A stretch of 64,000 nucleotides of DNA from Lophius americanus (taxonomy: Eukaryota > Chordata > Actinopteri > Lophiiformes > Lophiidae), in assembly GCA_037951165.1 (NCBI GenBank), contig JBBDHG010000124.1:2109001-2173000 (forward strand), given 5' to 3'. The notes below the pieces were generated by a model that was given only the letters and a program-made list of their open reading frames with translations, made no database searches and was not told the DNA's origin. A program made the position numbers and the translations under genes. Shown here one piece after another: positions 1 to 13,185 of this stretch (positions within the stretch are counted from its first letter, which is position 1; the number at the start of each line of letters is the position of its first letter).

Positions 1-400
1 TTATGCACTGTTAGCAATAACACTAAGTGTTCTCATGATGTAGAAAATCACAGTAGTAAATAATATACTGTGAAAAATTACCAGAAATGATCTTTATTGG
101 AAATAATAGTCAACAACGAAGGGAAAATATTAACAGTAAATTATCACATACTGTAGAAAATAACATAACTTGCAATATACTTTAGCTATTTACAGTAAAC
201 TAGCATATAATGGAAAAATGATAACCAATAACATACTGTAAAGAACTATACTGTAGATAATTACAGTTACCAACTATGTACCGTAGGGAATTAAACAATG
301 GGAATTACAGTAACCACTGATGTACTGTAGAGAATTACAGTAAACAATGACATATTCTAGAGAATTGTTGTAACTACTTATATACTACAGAGGAAAAACA
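1..400. repeat. degenerate ACTGTA/TACAGT minisatellite
   Basis: Repeated dyads of the form TACTGTAGAGAATTACAGTA at about 30-40 base spacing. The same family is at 2,450-2,620, 22,840-23,060, 29,280-29,830, 31,880-32,060, 48,790-48,990, 55,110-55,480 and 57,510-57,640. Confidence 0.6.
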
Positions 401-1105
401 TTTTTGATTTGTGTCCCCAAATAAAGTACTTTTGATTTAATTTTACTTTTGTTCCTTAATTCTACCTGTAGTAAACCTTTCAGCCACATGGTGAAGCGTT
501 ACTAGCTCCAGCCCACCTGGAGCTCAACCAATCACAGCGAGACATTTGAGTCCAGGCAGGCGGTGCGTCATTCAGAACTTGTTGGGACGGACAAAATGTT
601 TCACTTGTGTCCATTTATGATTCGGTATTTATTTTTTTAGTTTCCAAAACGAATATTGTGAACAGCAGGTGATAATTAGATTTTTCGTTCTGAGATAAAA
701 CAATAAAAATTGAAAAACAAGACATTTTTATTTTCAAAACCATGAAAGTGTGAGCGAGATTTGAAAGATTTGATTTTTGATTTGGTTTTTATTTTCTAAT
801 TTGATTATGGATAAATAAAACCACTAAGTGACAGACACAGATAAATTGTTAGTTTTTTAGTTTTCTGAGAGCGGATGTGGTGGTTTATGAGGGAAGGACA
901 GTGACGCATTGAGCGCTGTCAATCATCACTTTATTTTTACAGCAGTGGTTTATTTCAAAACAACATGTAGAAGTTAGGACTGGATTCTAAGTTCTTCTTT
1001 CTGGTCTTCTCTACAACTCTTTGTAAGATCTTTACTACTAATATGAAATTCATTAGAAAACCTGAAACGGAGGATCGGACTGCTGACACACACACACACA
1101 CACAC
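401..1105. other. AT-rich spacer, no gene seen
   Basis: Recurs in units 2 (29,830-30,547) and 3 (55,500-55,720, shortened). It ends in a short CA run at 1,088-1,105. No exon, RNA gene or recognised transposon was found. Confidence 0.5.
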
Positions 1106-1571
1106 AATCAGCCATAACATTAAGACCACTTAGTGGTTCTATTGTTATGGTTGATTTTTGTATATTCTACACAGATGGAAACTGATGCCATTCTCCAGAT
1201 GTGCGCACGTGTCCCATAATAACTGTTCCATTTCGCTGCAGTGCGTCATATCAGAATGATGATTTATGTTCTGGTGTTTCTGCAGACTGACAGCAGCTAC
1301 ACTCCTACTAGATGGTCCATCCTGGAGATGATGAGACACCAGTGGTTTTGGTGGTTCATAGGTATAAAGATCCCAGATGGAGTGGACTCGAGACTGCAGC
1401 TTTATATTTCTCATCCAGCCGTATGAAGACATGGACCATTGTTCAATTGGATGTTGTGATTGTCCAACAATATGAACGCCACCTTTTACTGTTTGGACCG
1501 GAAAACAATTGTTTTCGGATTCTTTGTGTATTTAAATGAGTCAGTGACTGGTTGTAATGTTGTGGCTGATT
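1106..1571. mobile_element. non-autonomous DNA transposon with inverted ends, copy 1
   Basis: Left end AATCAGCCATAACATTAAGA and right end TGTAATGTTGTGGCTGATT form imperfect terminal inverted repeats around about 466 bases. The termini are those of a widespread fish Tc1/mariner-like short element. The internal open frames carry no transposase motif. Confidence 0.65.
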
Positions 1572-2440
1572 GGTGTGTGTATTAGTTGGTATAATCAAGA
1601 TTAACCTGATTTCAGAGCTACAAATGTATTTCCTATGTGTCACAATCTCTCAGGAGCACCGCCCTCATTGGTGCGCCTCAAAATTGTAACATCCGGTCTC
1701 AGAAAATGAAAAAAAAAATACAATCCTCCTCGTGGTTTTATTTTTAAATAATCCCAGTAGGAATGAAAAAACATTTTTTCAAATGTCTCTCTTCCCTTTT
1801 GGTCTGGAAAAGGTAAAAAGTCTTGTTTTTATGTCTTGATTCTTGTATTTCAAAACCAAAAATCTCTTTTATACATTTGTTTTTCATTTTTCAGTATTTC
1901 TTCTTGCTTGCGCACAAAACTACCTCTCTCTCCCTTGCTCGCCCACTCCCTCATGCACACACACACACACTCACACACACACACAAACCCTTCTACATAA
2001 TGTGAAGCACACACCGGGCCTAATGAGGGATGAGGTTAAAAACATTTGATTAACTCTTTTGATACCAACACTAGCAGTTCTTACAACAAGCCTACTTGTT
2101 CTGATAACAGACACCAGCATCAAACTTCCAGTAAGAAGCAGAGACTATTTCTTCATGTTGACTGAATATTGCTCAGGTTTTTACAACATTAGATCTAATT
2201 TGAAAAGCGTTCTATATTCTGTTTGTGTCACTGAGTGTTTGTTTACTTCGTTATGAATAAACTTCATTTGTCTGGATTTCAGGTGGTTTCATGTGAAGAT
2301 TGTTTCACTGATCTGTTCCTGGTTACTAAGTTAAAACACTCTTAATTTCTCACATAAAAATGTGAACATCTTTGGAGGAGTGGCTGTTTCCTCCGACTCT
2401 AATTTAAATAAATTATATTCCCAACTTTTCAGGGATATAA
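1572..2440. other. first-intron sequence of gene 0, no gene seen
   Basis: Pyrimidine-rich stretch with a CA microsatellite (about 1,957-1,985). Recurs at 31,014-31,875 and, interrupted by a LINE, at 56,151-57,510. The short open frames here are not supported. Confidence 0.5.
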
Positions 2441-2798
2441 TTACAGGGACTAATGATATTCTGTAGAGAATTACGGTAACCAATAATATATTGTAGACTG
2501 TTACAGTATTCGCTAAAGAATTAAGGTAAATTCCGTTATAATATAATTTATTGCAGCATATATCATACTGTAGAGAATTACTGTAAATTATCACATGCAG
2601 CAGAAAATTATTGTAACCAATAAAGTCTTGTTGTATTATTAGTTTATTACTGTTACTTACTTACGGTTTTTCACTGATAGACATTCTGTTTTAAAGTTAA
2701 TTTAGTATTTCATACAACTTGTCTTGACAGTAACGGTTCTGTAAAAAAGTCATTTAATCTCTTTTCTTTTAGTTGACAGGAAAAAGAATCAGTCATAC

Positions 2799-2853
2799 CT
2801 GAGACGCAGAGAATGAAAGCCATAAAAACAGATTCAGCTTCTTCCAAAAACAT
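2799..2853 (-). CDS. gene 0 exon 1 (signal peptide); rest lies off the left edge
   Basis: 55 coding bases from ATG at 2853 to the TCAG/GTATG donor at 2799: MFLEEAESVFMAFILCVS. By analogy with genes 1 and 2, exon 2 would lie about 3.2-3.5 kb further left, beyond the window edge. No other exon of this gene is visible here. Confidence 0.7.
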
Positions 2854-3010
2854 GGCTGCTCAAGTCCTCATGGACTCTCTGATCAGAAGGTGGAACGGGT
2901 TTTGTTGTAGTTTAAAGGTTGGTGCTGAAAACGATGAAGAACTGTAAGTCAGGGTAAAACTTAACAGCAGTTCTCTTTTAAAGGGAAGACTTTAGAGGAC
3001 GGAGGAAATC
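2854..3010 (-). promoter_or_regulatory. putative core promoter and 5' UTR of gene 0
   Basis: A TTTAAAA TATA-like box (minus strand, 2976-2982) lies about 125 bases before the ATG and is kept in all three units. A GGAGGAA purine-rich (ETS-type) element is at about 3000 on the plus strand. No transcript evidence is available. Confidence 0.35.
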
Positions 3011-3148
3011 GTTTCACAGAAGACACACCCCTGAACCCAAACGTCCTCCTGCTTTTTTATTCCTATTTTTAGTCAAGACACTAGAAAAAAAACATTTTAT
3101 CACAAAAAATTGAATAGAGTGACTTCTTATTCTTCCTCACTCTCATGG

Positions 3149-3560
3149 TTATGAGTTTGTTTTATTTTCAGTACTTCTAACATTGTGTAAAAACTCTTTG
3201 TTGAATTCAATGGAGTCCAAGTAAACCAGAGAAAGGAGGAGGAAGGAGGCGCCAACACATCCGTCACTGATTGTCCTTAAAGTGGTCTTTGCACGATCGA
3301 CGTTCTGCAGCAATCTGAATTGATGAAAAAAAATTAGAAAACCTATATCTCTCAAAAAGAAATTGAAAAGAATTCCTGAATCCACCTTTTCATCTAGACA
3401 CACTTCCCAAAAAAAGAGTTCTCGATTGTCTCCCATGACCCAACTTTATTTGGGACGTTTCATGAAAATCCCTCCAGGTAATTTTTGTTTAATCCTTCTA
3501 TCAGACACAAAACAGAGACAACTTTATATAAAATATTATCGGTGCCGACCCATGTTTTAA
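3149..3560 (-). other. recurrent open block upstream of exon 1 (unrecognised)
   Basis: On the minus strand an open frame (3436-3149) contains a hydrophobic stretch (CVGASFLLLSLVYLDSIEFN). The block recurs at 7,568-7,960, 32,592-32,860 (internally deleted), 58,147-58,430 and 63,064-63,440. Frames differ between copies, so a protein role is doubtful. It may be an old exon or repeat consensus. Confidence 0.35.
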
Positions 3561-4205
3561 ATCAACCATAAAATAGCCTCAAAACAATTATTTATCATCC
3601 AATTTGTTTCTTACCTCTGTGCTACCTTGTTGAGATTCCTTATCCATGAAATTTTTGTTTTAATATTTTTGGTGTGGCCCCCTGGGCTTTTCTTTTGACA
3701 ACATACCCCTTGTTTTCAATCAAGAAATATGTGAAAATGAACCTCAAGAGAAATATATAAAGTAAATAAAAGGTTGTTATATTACTTGATTATTACTGAG
3801 GGGTATTAGAACACATCTTTTAAACAATTTATTTTATCTATTTATTCGTTTTAATATTATTAACCATAGTAACAACTATGGTGTTACAGGTCAATTTTGA
3901 TCCATATATATTTACATCAAGAAAAAGGCTAAGAAAAAAGTAATAATACAAAATGTAGGTTTGCAAGGTAAAACAAACAACAACAAATCAAGCAAATCAA
4001 ACCAATAACAATCTAGTAGTATTTCCGAAAAAAATCCTTGGTGCCATAACCTGCATGTGTGTGTGTGTTTAGATGCATGTTTTGCAAATGTGACACTTTT
4101 AGTGTGTTCTTTGCAGAGGTATTTTTTACAGTAGAAGCTCAATACGTTTGTCTTTCTGTCTATATTACTAGGGCAGACCTGAAGCCTCTTTCTTTTAGAA
4201 TCACG
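3561..4205. other. AT-rich intergenic block, no gene seen
   Basis: Matches 34,803-35,385 in unit 2. It contains a TGTGTG run (4,055-4,069). No feature recognised. Confidence 0.5.
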
Positions 4206-4210
4206 TGACC

Positions 4211-4465
4211 TCAGTGGGGTTGCGGCTGTGGGTTTGAGGCTTGATGTTGAGGCAGTGCTGGCTGAGGAGGGTGCTGGTTCTGATGGACTTTGTGTTGTCG
4301 ATGGTGTGACGGAGTGTTAGGTGAGCTCTGCAGCTGTCTGACAAAGGTTACAGCGGCTGGGTCTCGGGGAACCCGTTCCCTTCGCTCCATGTGCGCTTTG
4401 ACAAGGGAACTTCCTTGATCCTCAAGAAAGATTCTCCAATTCTCATTTTTTGCTTGAGTTCCACC
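4211..4465 (-). pseudogene. captured exon of an unidentified gene (Q/P/H-rich end), copy 1
   Basis: A CATCCACCCAG acceptor at 4,466-4,467 opens an 84-codon frame ending TGA at 4,211. It starts GGTQAKNENWRIFLEDQGSS, then shows ERRERVPRDPAAVTFVRQLQ, and ends in a Gln/Pro/His-rich tail (HQNQHPPQPALPQHQ). The same frame is open in unit 3 (60,612-60,866), while unit 2 keeps only a stub near 33,590-33,650. It looks like the last exon of a host gene carried with the array. I do not recognise the gene. Confidence 0.4.
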
Positions 4466-4801
4466 CTGGGTGGATGGGGGTCCACAACACAAATACATTA
4501 CATACAGACTCATCTAGGATGTTATAAAACACAATCTCCTGCTCATTTGCTGTCAAGTGTAGTGCAATAACTATCGTGTTTTTATCTCATATTATAACTG
4601 GGTCGAAACCGACACTAACAACATAAAGGTGAAAATCTTCACCAGAAAATGTTTATAATTTGGTGAAATATTTTTTTTTTTGGTTTTATTTGATTTAAAT
4701 AGAAGTTCCTGACAAAGTCAGAAAGCCTTGATGCAATAAACAAATTTATGTGGAACTCTTATGCATTTGAAACCTAAAAAAAAGGGTCATTGTCAACTCC
4801 A

Positions 4802-4809
4802 ATATATGT

Positions 4810-4894
<85 letters not shown>

Positions 4895-4946
4895 TATATA
4901 TATAGATATATATATAGATATATATATGTATATATATATGTATATA

Positions 4947-4995
<49 letters not shown>
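4802..4995. repeat. TA microsatellite with TAGA/TATG interruptions
   Basis: About 190 bases of TA dinucleotides. Counterparts are 33,975-34,008, 35,540-35,596 and 61,205-61,345, with very different lengths. Confidence 0.95.
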
Positions 4996-4996
<1 letters not shown>

Positions 4997-5923
4997 CACT
5001 TTAATATAAGAAAGACACAAATGTAGAAGAAACCTGCAGCGGGTTAAATACATTTTCACAGAATCTTTTGCTCAGAGTAGATCTGGTTATCTTGCTGGTT
5101 GACATTCATACTCATAAGAAAACTGCATCAACATCTGACGTGACAGGAAACAAGCCACATCAATTCTTATCTGAATTCCTGTATATTGCATGAGAACCGA
5201 TCTGATATGTTTCCACTTCAGAAACACATAAGGACAAATTTATGAAAAGATCAGATCTTTGTGTTCAAACAGGACTGCAAATAATAATTTATATTTAAAA
5301 CCATAGCTCCCCTTTTAAAAAGAATGTTTGAAGACTCAAAGAACTGTAAACTCAAAGACGTGGAAGTGATCATCCAGTTGAAGTTTTTGCACAGCGGTGC
5401 AGAGGCCTGCAGCAAGACCAAGAAATGTCAGTAGGATGAAAGCTACTGCTGCCCTTGCCCCAGTATGTGATAGCGTGTTATGTGATATTAAATTGTCTAA
5501 CCCAGCGATTTTTCCAAATAAACCTGTCTGTCTCTATCCAGCAAGGTTACAGAGCATTTTAATAACTCGAAAAGCCAATAAATCAATAAAATCTAGTGAT
5601 GTTAAAGTGTGCAAAAGTTGCAAAAGGAGTAACTGGCAGAGATGAGAGAAGACTGTAGATTCAAAATCAAATTTTATGTTTTGGATATCATTCATGAAGG
5701 AGTGCCAAACAGTTTCAAGTAGCTCCATTGTAGTTCTGCTGCAAGGCCCAGACCAGCAATGGTTCAGTAAGGTCCAAAGATACTAGATTGAGACAAGCAG
5801 ACTTTCATGAGCTCCGACTGATCCATCACCAGACGACAGCCTGACGAAAGAAGCAGAGTGTGGAACGGTTGATCTGGAAGCTCCTGTGAGGCGTCTAGAA
5901 CTTTGTTGGCCAGCAGAAACTTA
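4996..5923. other. recurrent non-coding block, no gene seen
   Basis: Recurs at 34,045-34,510, 35,630-36,481 and 61,370-62,090. Short open frames on both strands are not conserved in length. May be the tail of an old repeat. Confidence 0.45.
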
Positions 5924-5986
5924 GCGGTTAGACACAGTCGTCTCCAGAATCCAAAAAAGATTCTGGAGACGACTGTGTCTAACCGC
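5924..5986. repeat. 28-bp perfect inverted repeat, 7-base loop (unit 1)
   Basis: Arms 5924-5951 and 5959-5986 are exact reverse complements, starting GCGGTTAGACACAGTCGTC. The loop is CAAAAAA. Confidence 0.95.
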
Positions 5987-6604
5987 AAAGATCACCCTTC
6001 GCTGACATTGTACTTTGCAGAACGACACAGATGCAATGAGAAAAAAAAGAAACAGATTCTGTGTAATGGACTCTTGGTTCTGTTGAAGTTGTGTCTGAGT
6101 TTTACAGTGGTCACAGCGTTGGACATCCGTGAAAATCCACCTTTACTCCACTCTTTACTCTACCTATAGAACGTCTTTCTAGTCTGCCCAAGCACTTAAA
6201 GCTCCTCACCACATGAGCCTCAGTTCACATCCAGCTTCCATATCTAGGACCTTTCCTTGTGGACAAAGCATTTTGAAGCAAAGCATAGCTTTTTCAAACC
6301 AGTTGAAAGGACTATCAGGTTACCAAATGTATATCATACATTTGATAACTTACAGTTATAGTTATAAATGAATATCAAATGTGCTCCTGACCCTTTCAGA
6401 GAAACACCAGTATCAGATTGCACATCATTTGCACGCAAGCAGCTCTCTCAGAACCCACTGGAGGTGACAAATGTATCTACTCTTCATATTGATGAGTAGG
6501 AAATAACAGCTGTTAGCGCTGAGGAACGCTCCCATACGCCACGCTGAGCGACCCGACATTCTCGTGGAGCTGAGGAGGAAGAAGATGGGATCCAGAGCCG
6601 GAGT

Positions 6605-7600
6605 ATCAGCTCAGTATCAGTAGAGATGTTATCAGCTCCAGACTGATCGGAGATTGTATAGACCTGCTATCTATGGTAGCTGTGCATCGGTCTAACCTCA
6701 GCCTCAGTCTGGAGAGGGTATTGGTACTGTGGAAGTCCATGGTCTCCCACCTGATGGAGGCCATGGACAGGGTTCTTCTCAAACATCTTTGAGCCCTGGT
6801 GAGCTCCCACAAGGATCCAATCCAGTTTTTCTTTTCACATTCGCACATCAGACTTCAGGCACTAAGCAACTCACTGCAATCTCCAGAAGTTCTCCGATGA
6901 CTCAGATATCGTCAGCATCAGTATCAACGTAACTGAGGGGAACGATCTCGGGTACCAGAACACCATTATGGACTTTGTGGACTGGTGTGAGGTCAATCAC
7001 CTTCAGATTAACAACAGCAATAGAAAAAACCTGGTGATTGACCTCCGCGGGAGGTCCTCACAGAACCTACCGGTGAACATCCAGTGTTTGGACATTGAAC
7101 AGGTGACCTAATACAAATTCCTGGGTGTTCACCTCAGCAATAAACTGGACTGGTCAGACAACACAGATGTCCTTTACAAGAAGGGTCAAGGTCGTCTCCA
7201 CATGCTGAGGAGACTGAGGTCCTTCGGAGTGTGCAGGACTCTGTTAAATACCTTCTATTACACTGTGGTAGCATCTGTTATTGTCTATACTGTGGTCTGC
7301 TGCAGACTGTGGGAGCTCTGAGTAGCTTCTTCAGTGGGAGATTGCGACACCCACAGTGTAAGACAGACCTCTACCACAGGTCCTCTGTCCCGACTGCAGT
7401 CAGACTTTACAACCAACCCTCTGACACTTGTATCTAAAACCCAGAACTCTGCTACCAACATGTGTATCTGATAATTATCAACTAACTACACACTATGTGT
7501 TTTCCTCTGATTGCACTAATGCACATCTGCACCTGGACAACTATTGCACTTCTCTATATGGACTATTTTAGTTAATTGTTATATATGCCATTGGAGATCG
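6605..7600 (+). mobile_element. L2/Rex-type LINE fragment: reverse transcriptase C-terminal part and 3' UTR
   Basis: Translated pieces in shifted frames match the end of fish L2/Rex-type reverse transcriptase. They include LQ-KFSDDSDIV (catalytic Asp pair), FVDWCEVNHLQIN, FLGVHLSNKLDWSDNTDVLY, KKGQGRLHMLRRLRSFGVCR and the final capsule PLSRLQSDFT. Several stops and frameshifts are present. The 3' UTR runs to about 7,600. Confidence 0.75.
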
Positions 7601-8036
7601 GATTCTTTCCTTTTTCTTTATATTTTTTAACTCTTCGTGGAGTTCAAGCAAACCAGAGAAAGGAGGAGGAAGGAGGCGCCGGCAGATCCGCCACTGATTG
7701 TCCTTAAAGTGATCTTTGCACAATCGACGTTCTGCAGCAATCTGAATTTGCGAAAAAAAAAAAAACCTATATCTCTCAAATACAAAGAAATGTGTAAAGA
7801 ATACCTGAATCCACCTCTTCATCCAGACACACTTCCCAAAAAAAAGTTCTCGCTTGTCTCCCATGACCCAACTTTATTTGGGACGTTTCATAGAAATTCA
7901 TCCAAGTAATTTATGTTTAATCCTTCTAACAAAGAGACAACTTTATATAAAATATTATATATATTATACATATTTTATTGATCCTTTACAGGAAATTGTT
8001 TCAAGTGTCAAAAATAAGTGGCAATACAAGATTTTA

Positions 8037-9179
<1,143 letters not shown>

Positions 9180-12100
9180 TTATTCCTTGGTCCACCTTTT
9201 CCAAAACAGATCTGCCATGTATTGGACTTGCCTCCATCTCCGTCGTGCATAAATGTATATCTTTTGAAACAGACCTGGTGGTAAACATGGCTTGGTTCTG
9301 AGGAGCAGAAGGTGTTTTGGTGTTAATGCTTCCGGATCATTTGGATCTGAGGATTCCTTTGTGATGGGTCCATCATTGAAAATTGATTCCACTTCACAAA
9401 GCACTGTTTGGAGTTCTTCTTCATCCAGACTTTGTGTTCCCAGAGTGGAAGTGAGAACCTTTTCTATAAAGCGAATGATCCCCACACATGTTCTTCCATG
9501 ATGTGATCCAGCAGGAGGGTTAAAAGTCCACCTAATTCCTGTGAATGCGAGTTTGTTATTGATCTGTTCCAAGTTCCATCCTTCAATTGCTTGTCTAAAC
9601 TCACGCTCAGCACCGACAAAGTTGAAGCCATTGTCTGAACGCAACTCTTTCACATTTTCCCGTCTTGCAATGGAGCGTCTCAAAGCATTATTGAAGGAAT
9701 CTGTGTGTAGCGATGACTTAACTTCAATGCTCTTATAGCCAAACACGGGAAGGTGACTCTATATCTCTTTACAAGACTCCTCCCACCCTTGACTTCAAAC
9801 GGGCCAAAGTAGTCCACTCCAACATAACTGAAGGGAAGTTCTTCTGAAGAAACTCTGTCCTCAGGGATGTCTTCCATTAGCTGTTGACCTACAGCAACAT
9901 GTAGTCATCGGCAGACCACACACTTGGACAAGATCTTCCATATGGAGACACTGGCAACAGGAATCCAGTATCTTTGCTGTAGTCTGAATAGCACGTGATT
10001 TCTGCCACTGTCGCAACCCTCTTGATGGATGTGATGGAGGATAAGATCCCTGATATGAAGGTCATTAGCGAGATTGACAGGATTTTTGGACTCTTCAGGC
10101 TTAGCAGCCTTACTAAGTTCTTCTCCAACTCTCAACACACCATTATCAAGTATAGGACTTAAGTTATAGATGTGGGTATTTCTCTTCACATAGGCTCCCA
10201 TTTAGAGACTAGGGATTTCTTCAGAGAACCTTGCTCTTTGACAGACCTTGATGACTTGAAGTTCCGCATTTCTGATCTCTTCAAGTGAGAAAAAATAAAA
10301 CAGAGCTTGTCCTTGGAATTATTCACCTCCTTGAAAAGAGAATAATTCGGTTTATTTGCATCCTTCACAGGTTTAACTGGATTTGGATAGGTCTCTTTCT
10401 TCTTCCTGAGACTCAAAAACATTCCCCCAACCCTGACAACTTGTCAGGGTTAACTGGCCAGCCATCCTCTGTTTGCATGATAAATGAGGGACCGAAAGTC
10501 CATATTACGTGCTTTAGGAGTAGTTCTGCCCTCATACCTCTAGAGGAGACAAATTGCAACGGATCCACATCTTCCTCTGGCACTTGAACTAAATCAGGGC
10601 CTTGCAGAAGTTGTGCATTGAGAGAACTGCCTTAGAATGATGCTACACAATCAAAGACCACTCAGATCTTTCTTTTCTTGGGATGGTATACCCCATGGTG
10701 TGGGATGTACCAAACCTTGCCATCACTACGCTCCAGCTCAGTTGCAAGAACTCTTTCTGCATATCCATTTGATATGAGGTTTTTCATGAAAGTGGTGAAG
10801 TCCTTGTGGAATGATAAGTCCCCATTATCAGGTTTAATAATAATAATAGTTTTGCGCTAATTAGGCATGCTCAATTTCTTGTTCTTCAGAGATAAAGCAA
10901 TGTAATAATGAACATCCACAAGTTCCGTAGTCCTTTCAGCCATTTCCAGGAACCTACAGTCCTCTCTCGACAGTCCTGGCTGTTCATCCTGACCAAATTC
11001 AGGGAAGTCTGTCATGAATTGTTGTTTCCAGAGTTCATCTAGGTGGAAAGAAGATATTCTATTCATGGTGATTGCAGACTGATGCACAAGACTATAACCA
11101 TATTCTACTGGTCTATACCCAGTATATACCCAGTGGTCCATTTACAGTCTAACCGAGCATCGTTTTGATGGCATAAGGACCTTCATCCATGCTCCGGATG
11201 ACTTCCAGCGGTTCAAAAGCTCTGGGCAGATTGATTCCAATCAAAAGCTCAATGTCTGCGTCTATCTCTAGCAGATGGACATGCTTCAAATGAGCCAATT
11301 GTATTAGGTCTTGCTAGTGTGGGATGTTACTTCTATTAACAGGCATCTTACGTTGTGTGAAGCGGTCTGGCAACTCAATATAGCAGTCACTGTCCAAACA
11401 CGCAATTTCCATCATGATTTCCAATCAAATTTCCATCAAATTTCCAATCATGTCTAATGTGAACAACTTTCTCCTGTCCCACGGTGCACAAAATAATTCT
11501 AGTTTTCTCCCTGAGAGGTTCAGTCTGTTCATCAGTCCCTTGCACAGAACGATGCTGAGCTCCCTGGGTCTAAATTGCATATGTTTACACTGTTCTCTGA
11601 CATTTTGTGGATTTGACTATCAAGCATACAGTCATGTTCACCGGCCCCAGTAAGACCACTGGTTTGGTCTGCAATCAGAGCACTCTCAGAGTTGCTCCTT
11701 ACCTTTCTCTTCATCTGCTCTCCTCTCCTTATAGATGTGAAGCATGATAGGGTGCTTCGGGCAACATATTTTGTAAGATAGATGTCTCCTGCAGTCCTTA
11801 CTGATGTGTCCAGTACACAAACAGCCAAGGCATACACCATTCATTTTCAGGAAAGTCATCTTCTCCTTGTGAGTACTCTTCTCCAAAAGACTACACAAGT
11901 CCAGCATGTGTCCACCCTTGCAGTAAAGGCATGTCTTGAATGAATATTCATTTATAACTCTGTTCTCTGATTGGATCTTTTTCTCAAACATATACAATAT
12001 TATTTGCAAAACTACTTCCTTAAGCATTTGGGCGAGGTGAATGTTTTGGTCTGCCGCTTTCCTTGAATACCACTGCCATTGTAGCATCATGAATGTTTCA

Positions 12101-12710
12101 AAATATAGGATCTGTGGCTATCTTTACTTTGCATTCGATAAATCCCACTATATGAAAAAACTGTATGCCACTTGTCCCTCAGCCTATAGGGCAATTTTTT
12201 AATGAACATGCGCATATAAGAAGGTGTATTTAAGTCACTCAAGTTATGTACTTCATCCATGGCGTTGCAGCATCCACTCCAAAACAGACTCTATGCTTGT
12301 AGTGCATTCACATCCTCTAGGAGTAAAGCTTTTCCCTTTTCATATCCAGTTCCATCTGTCAGGTGTGGAGACCTTCTGACAATCTTTTTTGGTTGCGCCA
12401 AATGTAATGTAGGCAATCTTCATCATCATCAGCCCTCCCTTCAATGATCTGTTCAAAGGAACCTATGAATGCATGGTACTGCTATAGATCACCATCGAAT
12501 AGTTGGACTTCTCTCTTAGGCAGAGATAAAAGACATTGTTGACGCACCAGCATTGTGTTTTTTTCATTTTGCTTTTCCATTATAGACATAATGTGATTCT
12601 GACAATTGTTTTTATACATTGGAAATGATGTATCGACATCTCTGTGTAGTGATACAGGAGGCGCTGCAGCATTTGGAACCGTGCTCTGAGTTGTCTTGTG
12701 CATGGAGGAC
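9180..12710 (-). mobile_element. degraded BEL/Pao LTR retrotransposon (gag-pol)
   Basis: Minus-strand pieces follow BEL/Pao order. Gag region (12,703-12,482), zinc knuckles (12,090-11,686: CLYCKGGHMLDLC, CLGCLCTGHISKDC), protease trace (LDPGSS, near 11,570), RT approach (11,141-10,857: LWKQQFMTDFPEF), HHCC region (10,201-9,905: LHIRDLILHHIHQEG, ILSKCVVCR), integrase core (9,877-9,180: VGVDYFGPFEV, LRSDNGFNF, ALTPKHLLLL, RRRWRQVQYMADLFWKRW). It is broken by many frameshifts and stops. The residue expected to be the catalytic Glu after the SHHG motif is absent. Clear LTRs were not found; AT-rich stretches at 9,030-9,180 and 14,520-14,760 are weak candidates. Absent from unit 2. Confidence 0.85.
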
Positions 12711-12719
12711 CTGTGGTGG

Positions 12720-13185
12720 AGATGGAAGGCAATATCTGATTCTGTTGTTTTAATTTACTGTTCTTTTTATGTCAACCCAAATTCCGGGCGGCTGACTGCT
12801 CTTTTCCATCCTTTTGTACATCATATGTTATGAAACTCTCTGCATCAATGTGGGAAGATAATTTCCCTTTTTCAAAATAAGAATTTCTGACAATTTCTGT
12901 CTAATGAGAGATCCAGAAGTTGTTAGAACCTTCTAGAAATGTTGCTATGGAGGCAGCAATCTCCCCCTTCAGGCTCCCTTGCATTGTTCACATTGTCTTC
13001 TGGTAGAGATTCTTGGGGCAATTGTGTGTCATGAGTCAATTCTGAAAGAAGCCTCTTTGAACCTCTCATCCCTGAAAATCAGCTTTTAACACCCTCAATA
13101 AATTCCTGCGTGTGTTTATTGATGCTTTGGCACCACGCATTTTGTTTGTATTGTTCATTCTGTGGAATTAGAGGCATCAGAGATA
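12720..13185. other. probable 5' end of the BEL/Pao element, no clear coding
   Basis: Low-complexity fragments lie right of the gag piece. No open frame can be assigned. Confidence 0.3.

Noticed and set aside
1145..1432. 95-codon minus-strand frame, also in unit 2
   Set aside because: It lies inside the short inverted-end transposon, has no transposase motif and is broken in unit 3.
4746..5059. Long open frames of alternating Tyr-Ile in the TA tract (also near 8,000 and 61,300)
   Set aside because: Pure TA repeats encode YIYI in every frame. They are microsatellites, not genes.
6606..6848. 80-codon minus-strand frame opposite the LINE
   Set aside because: Shadow of the plus-strand reverse transcriptase remnant.
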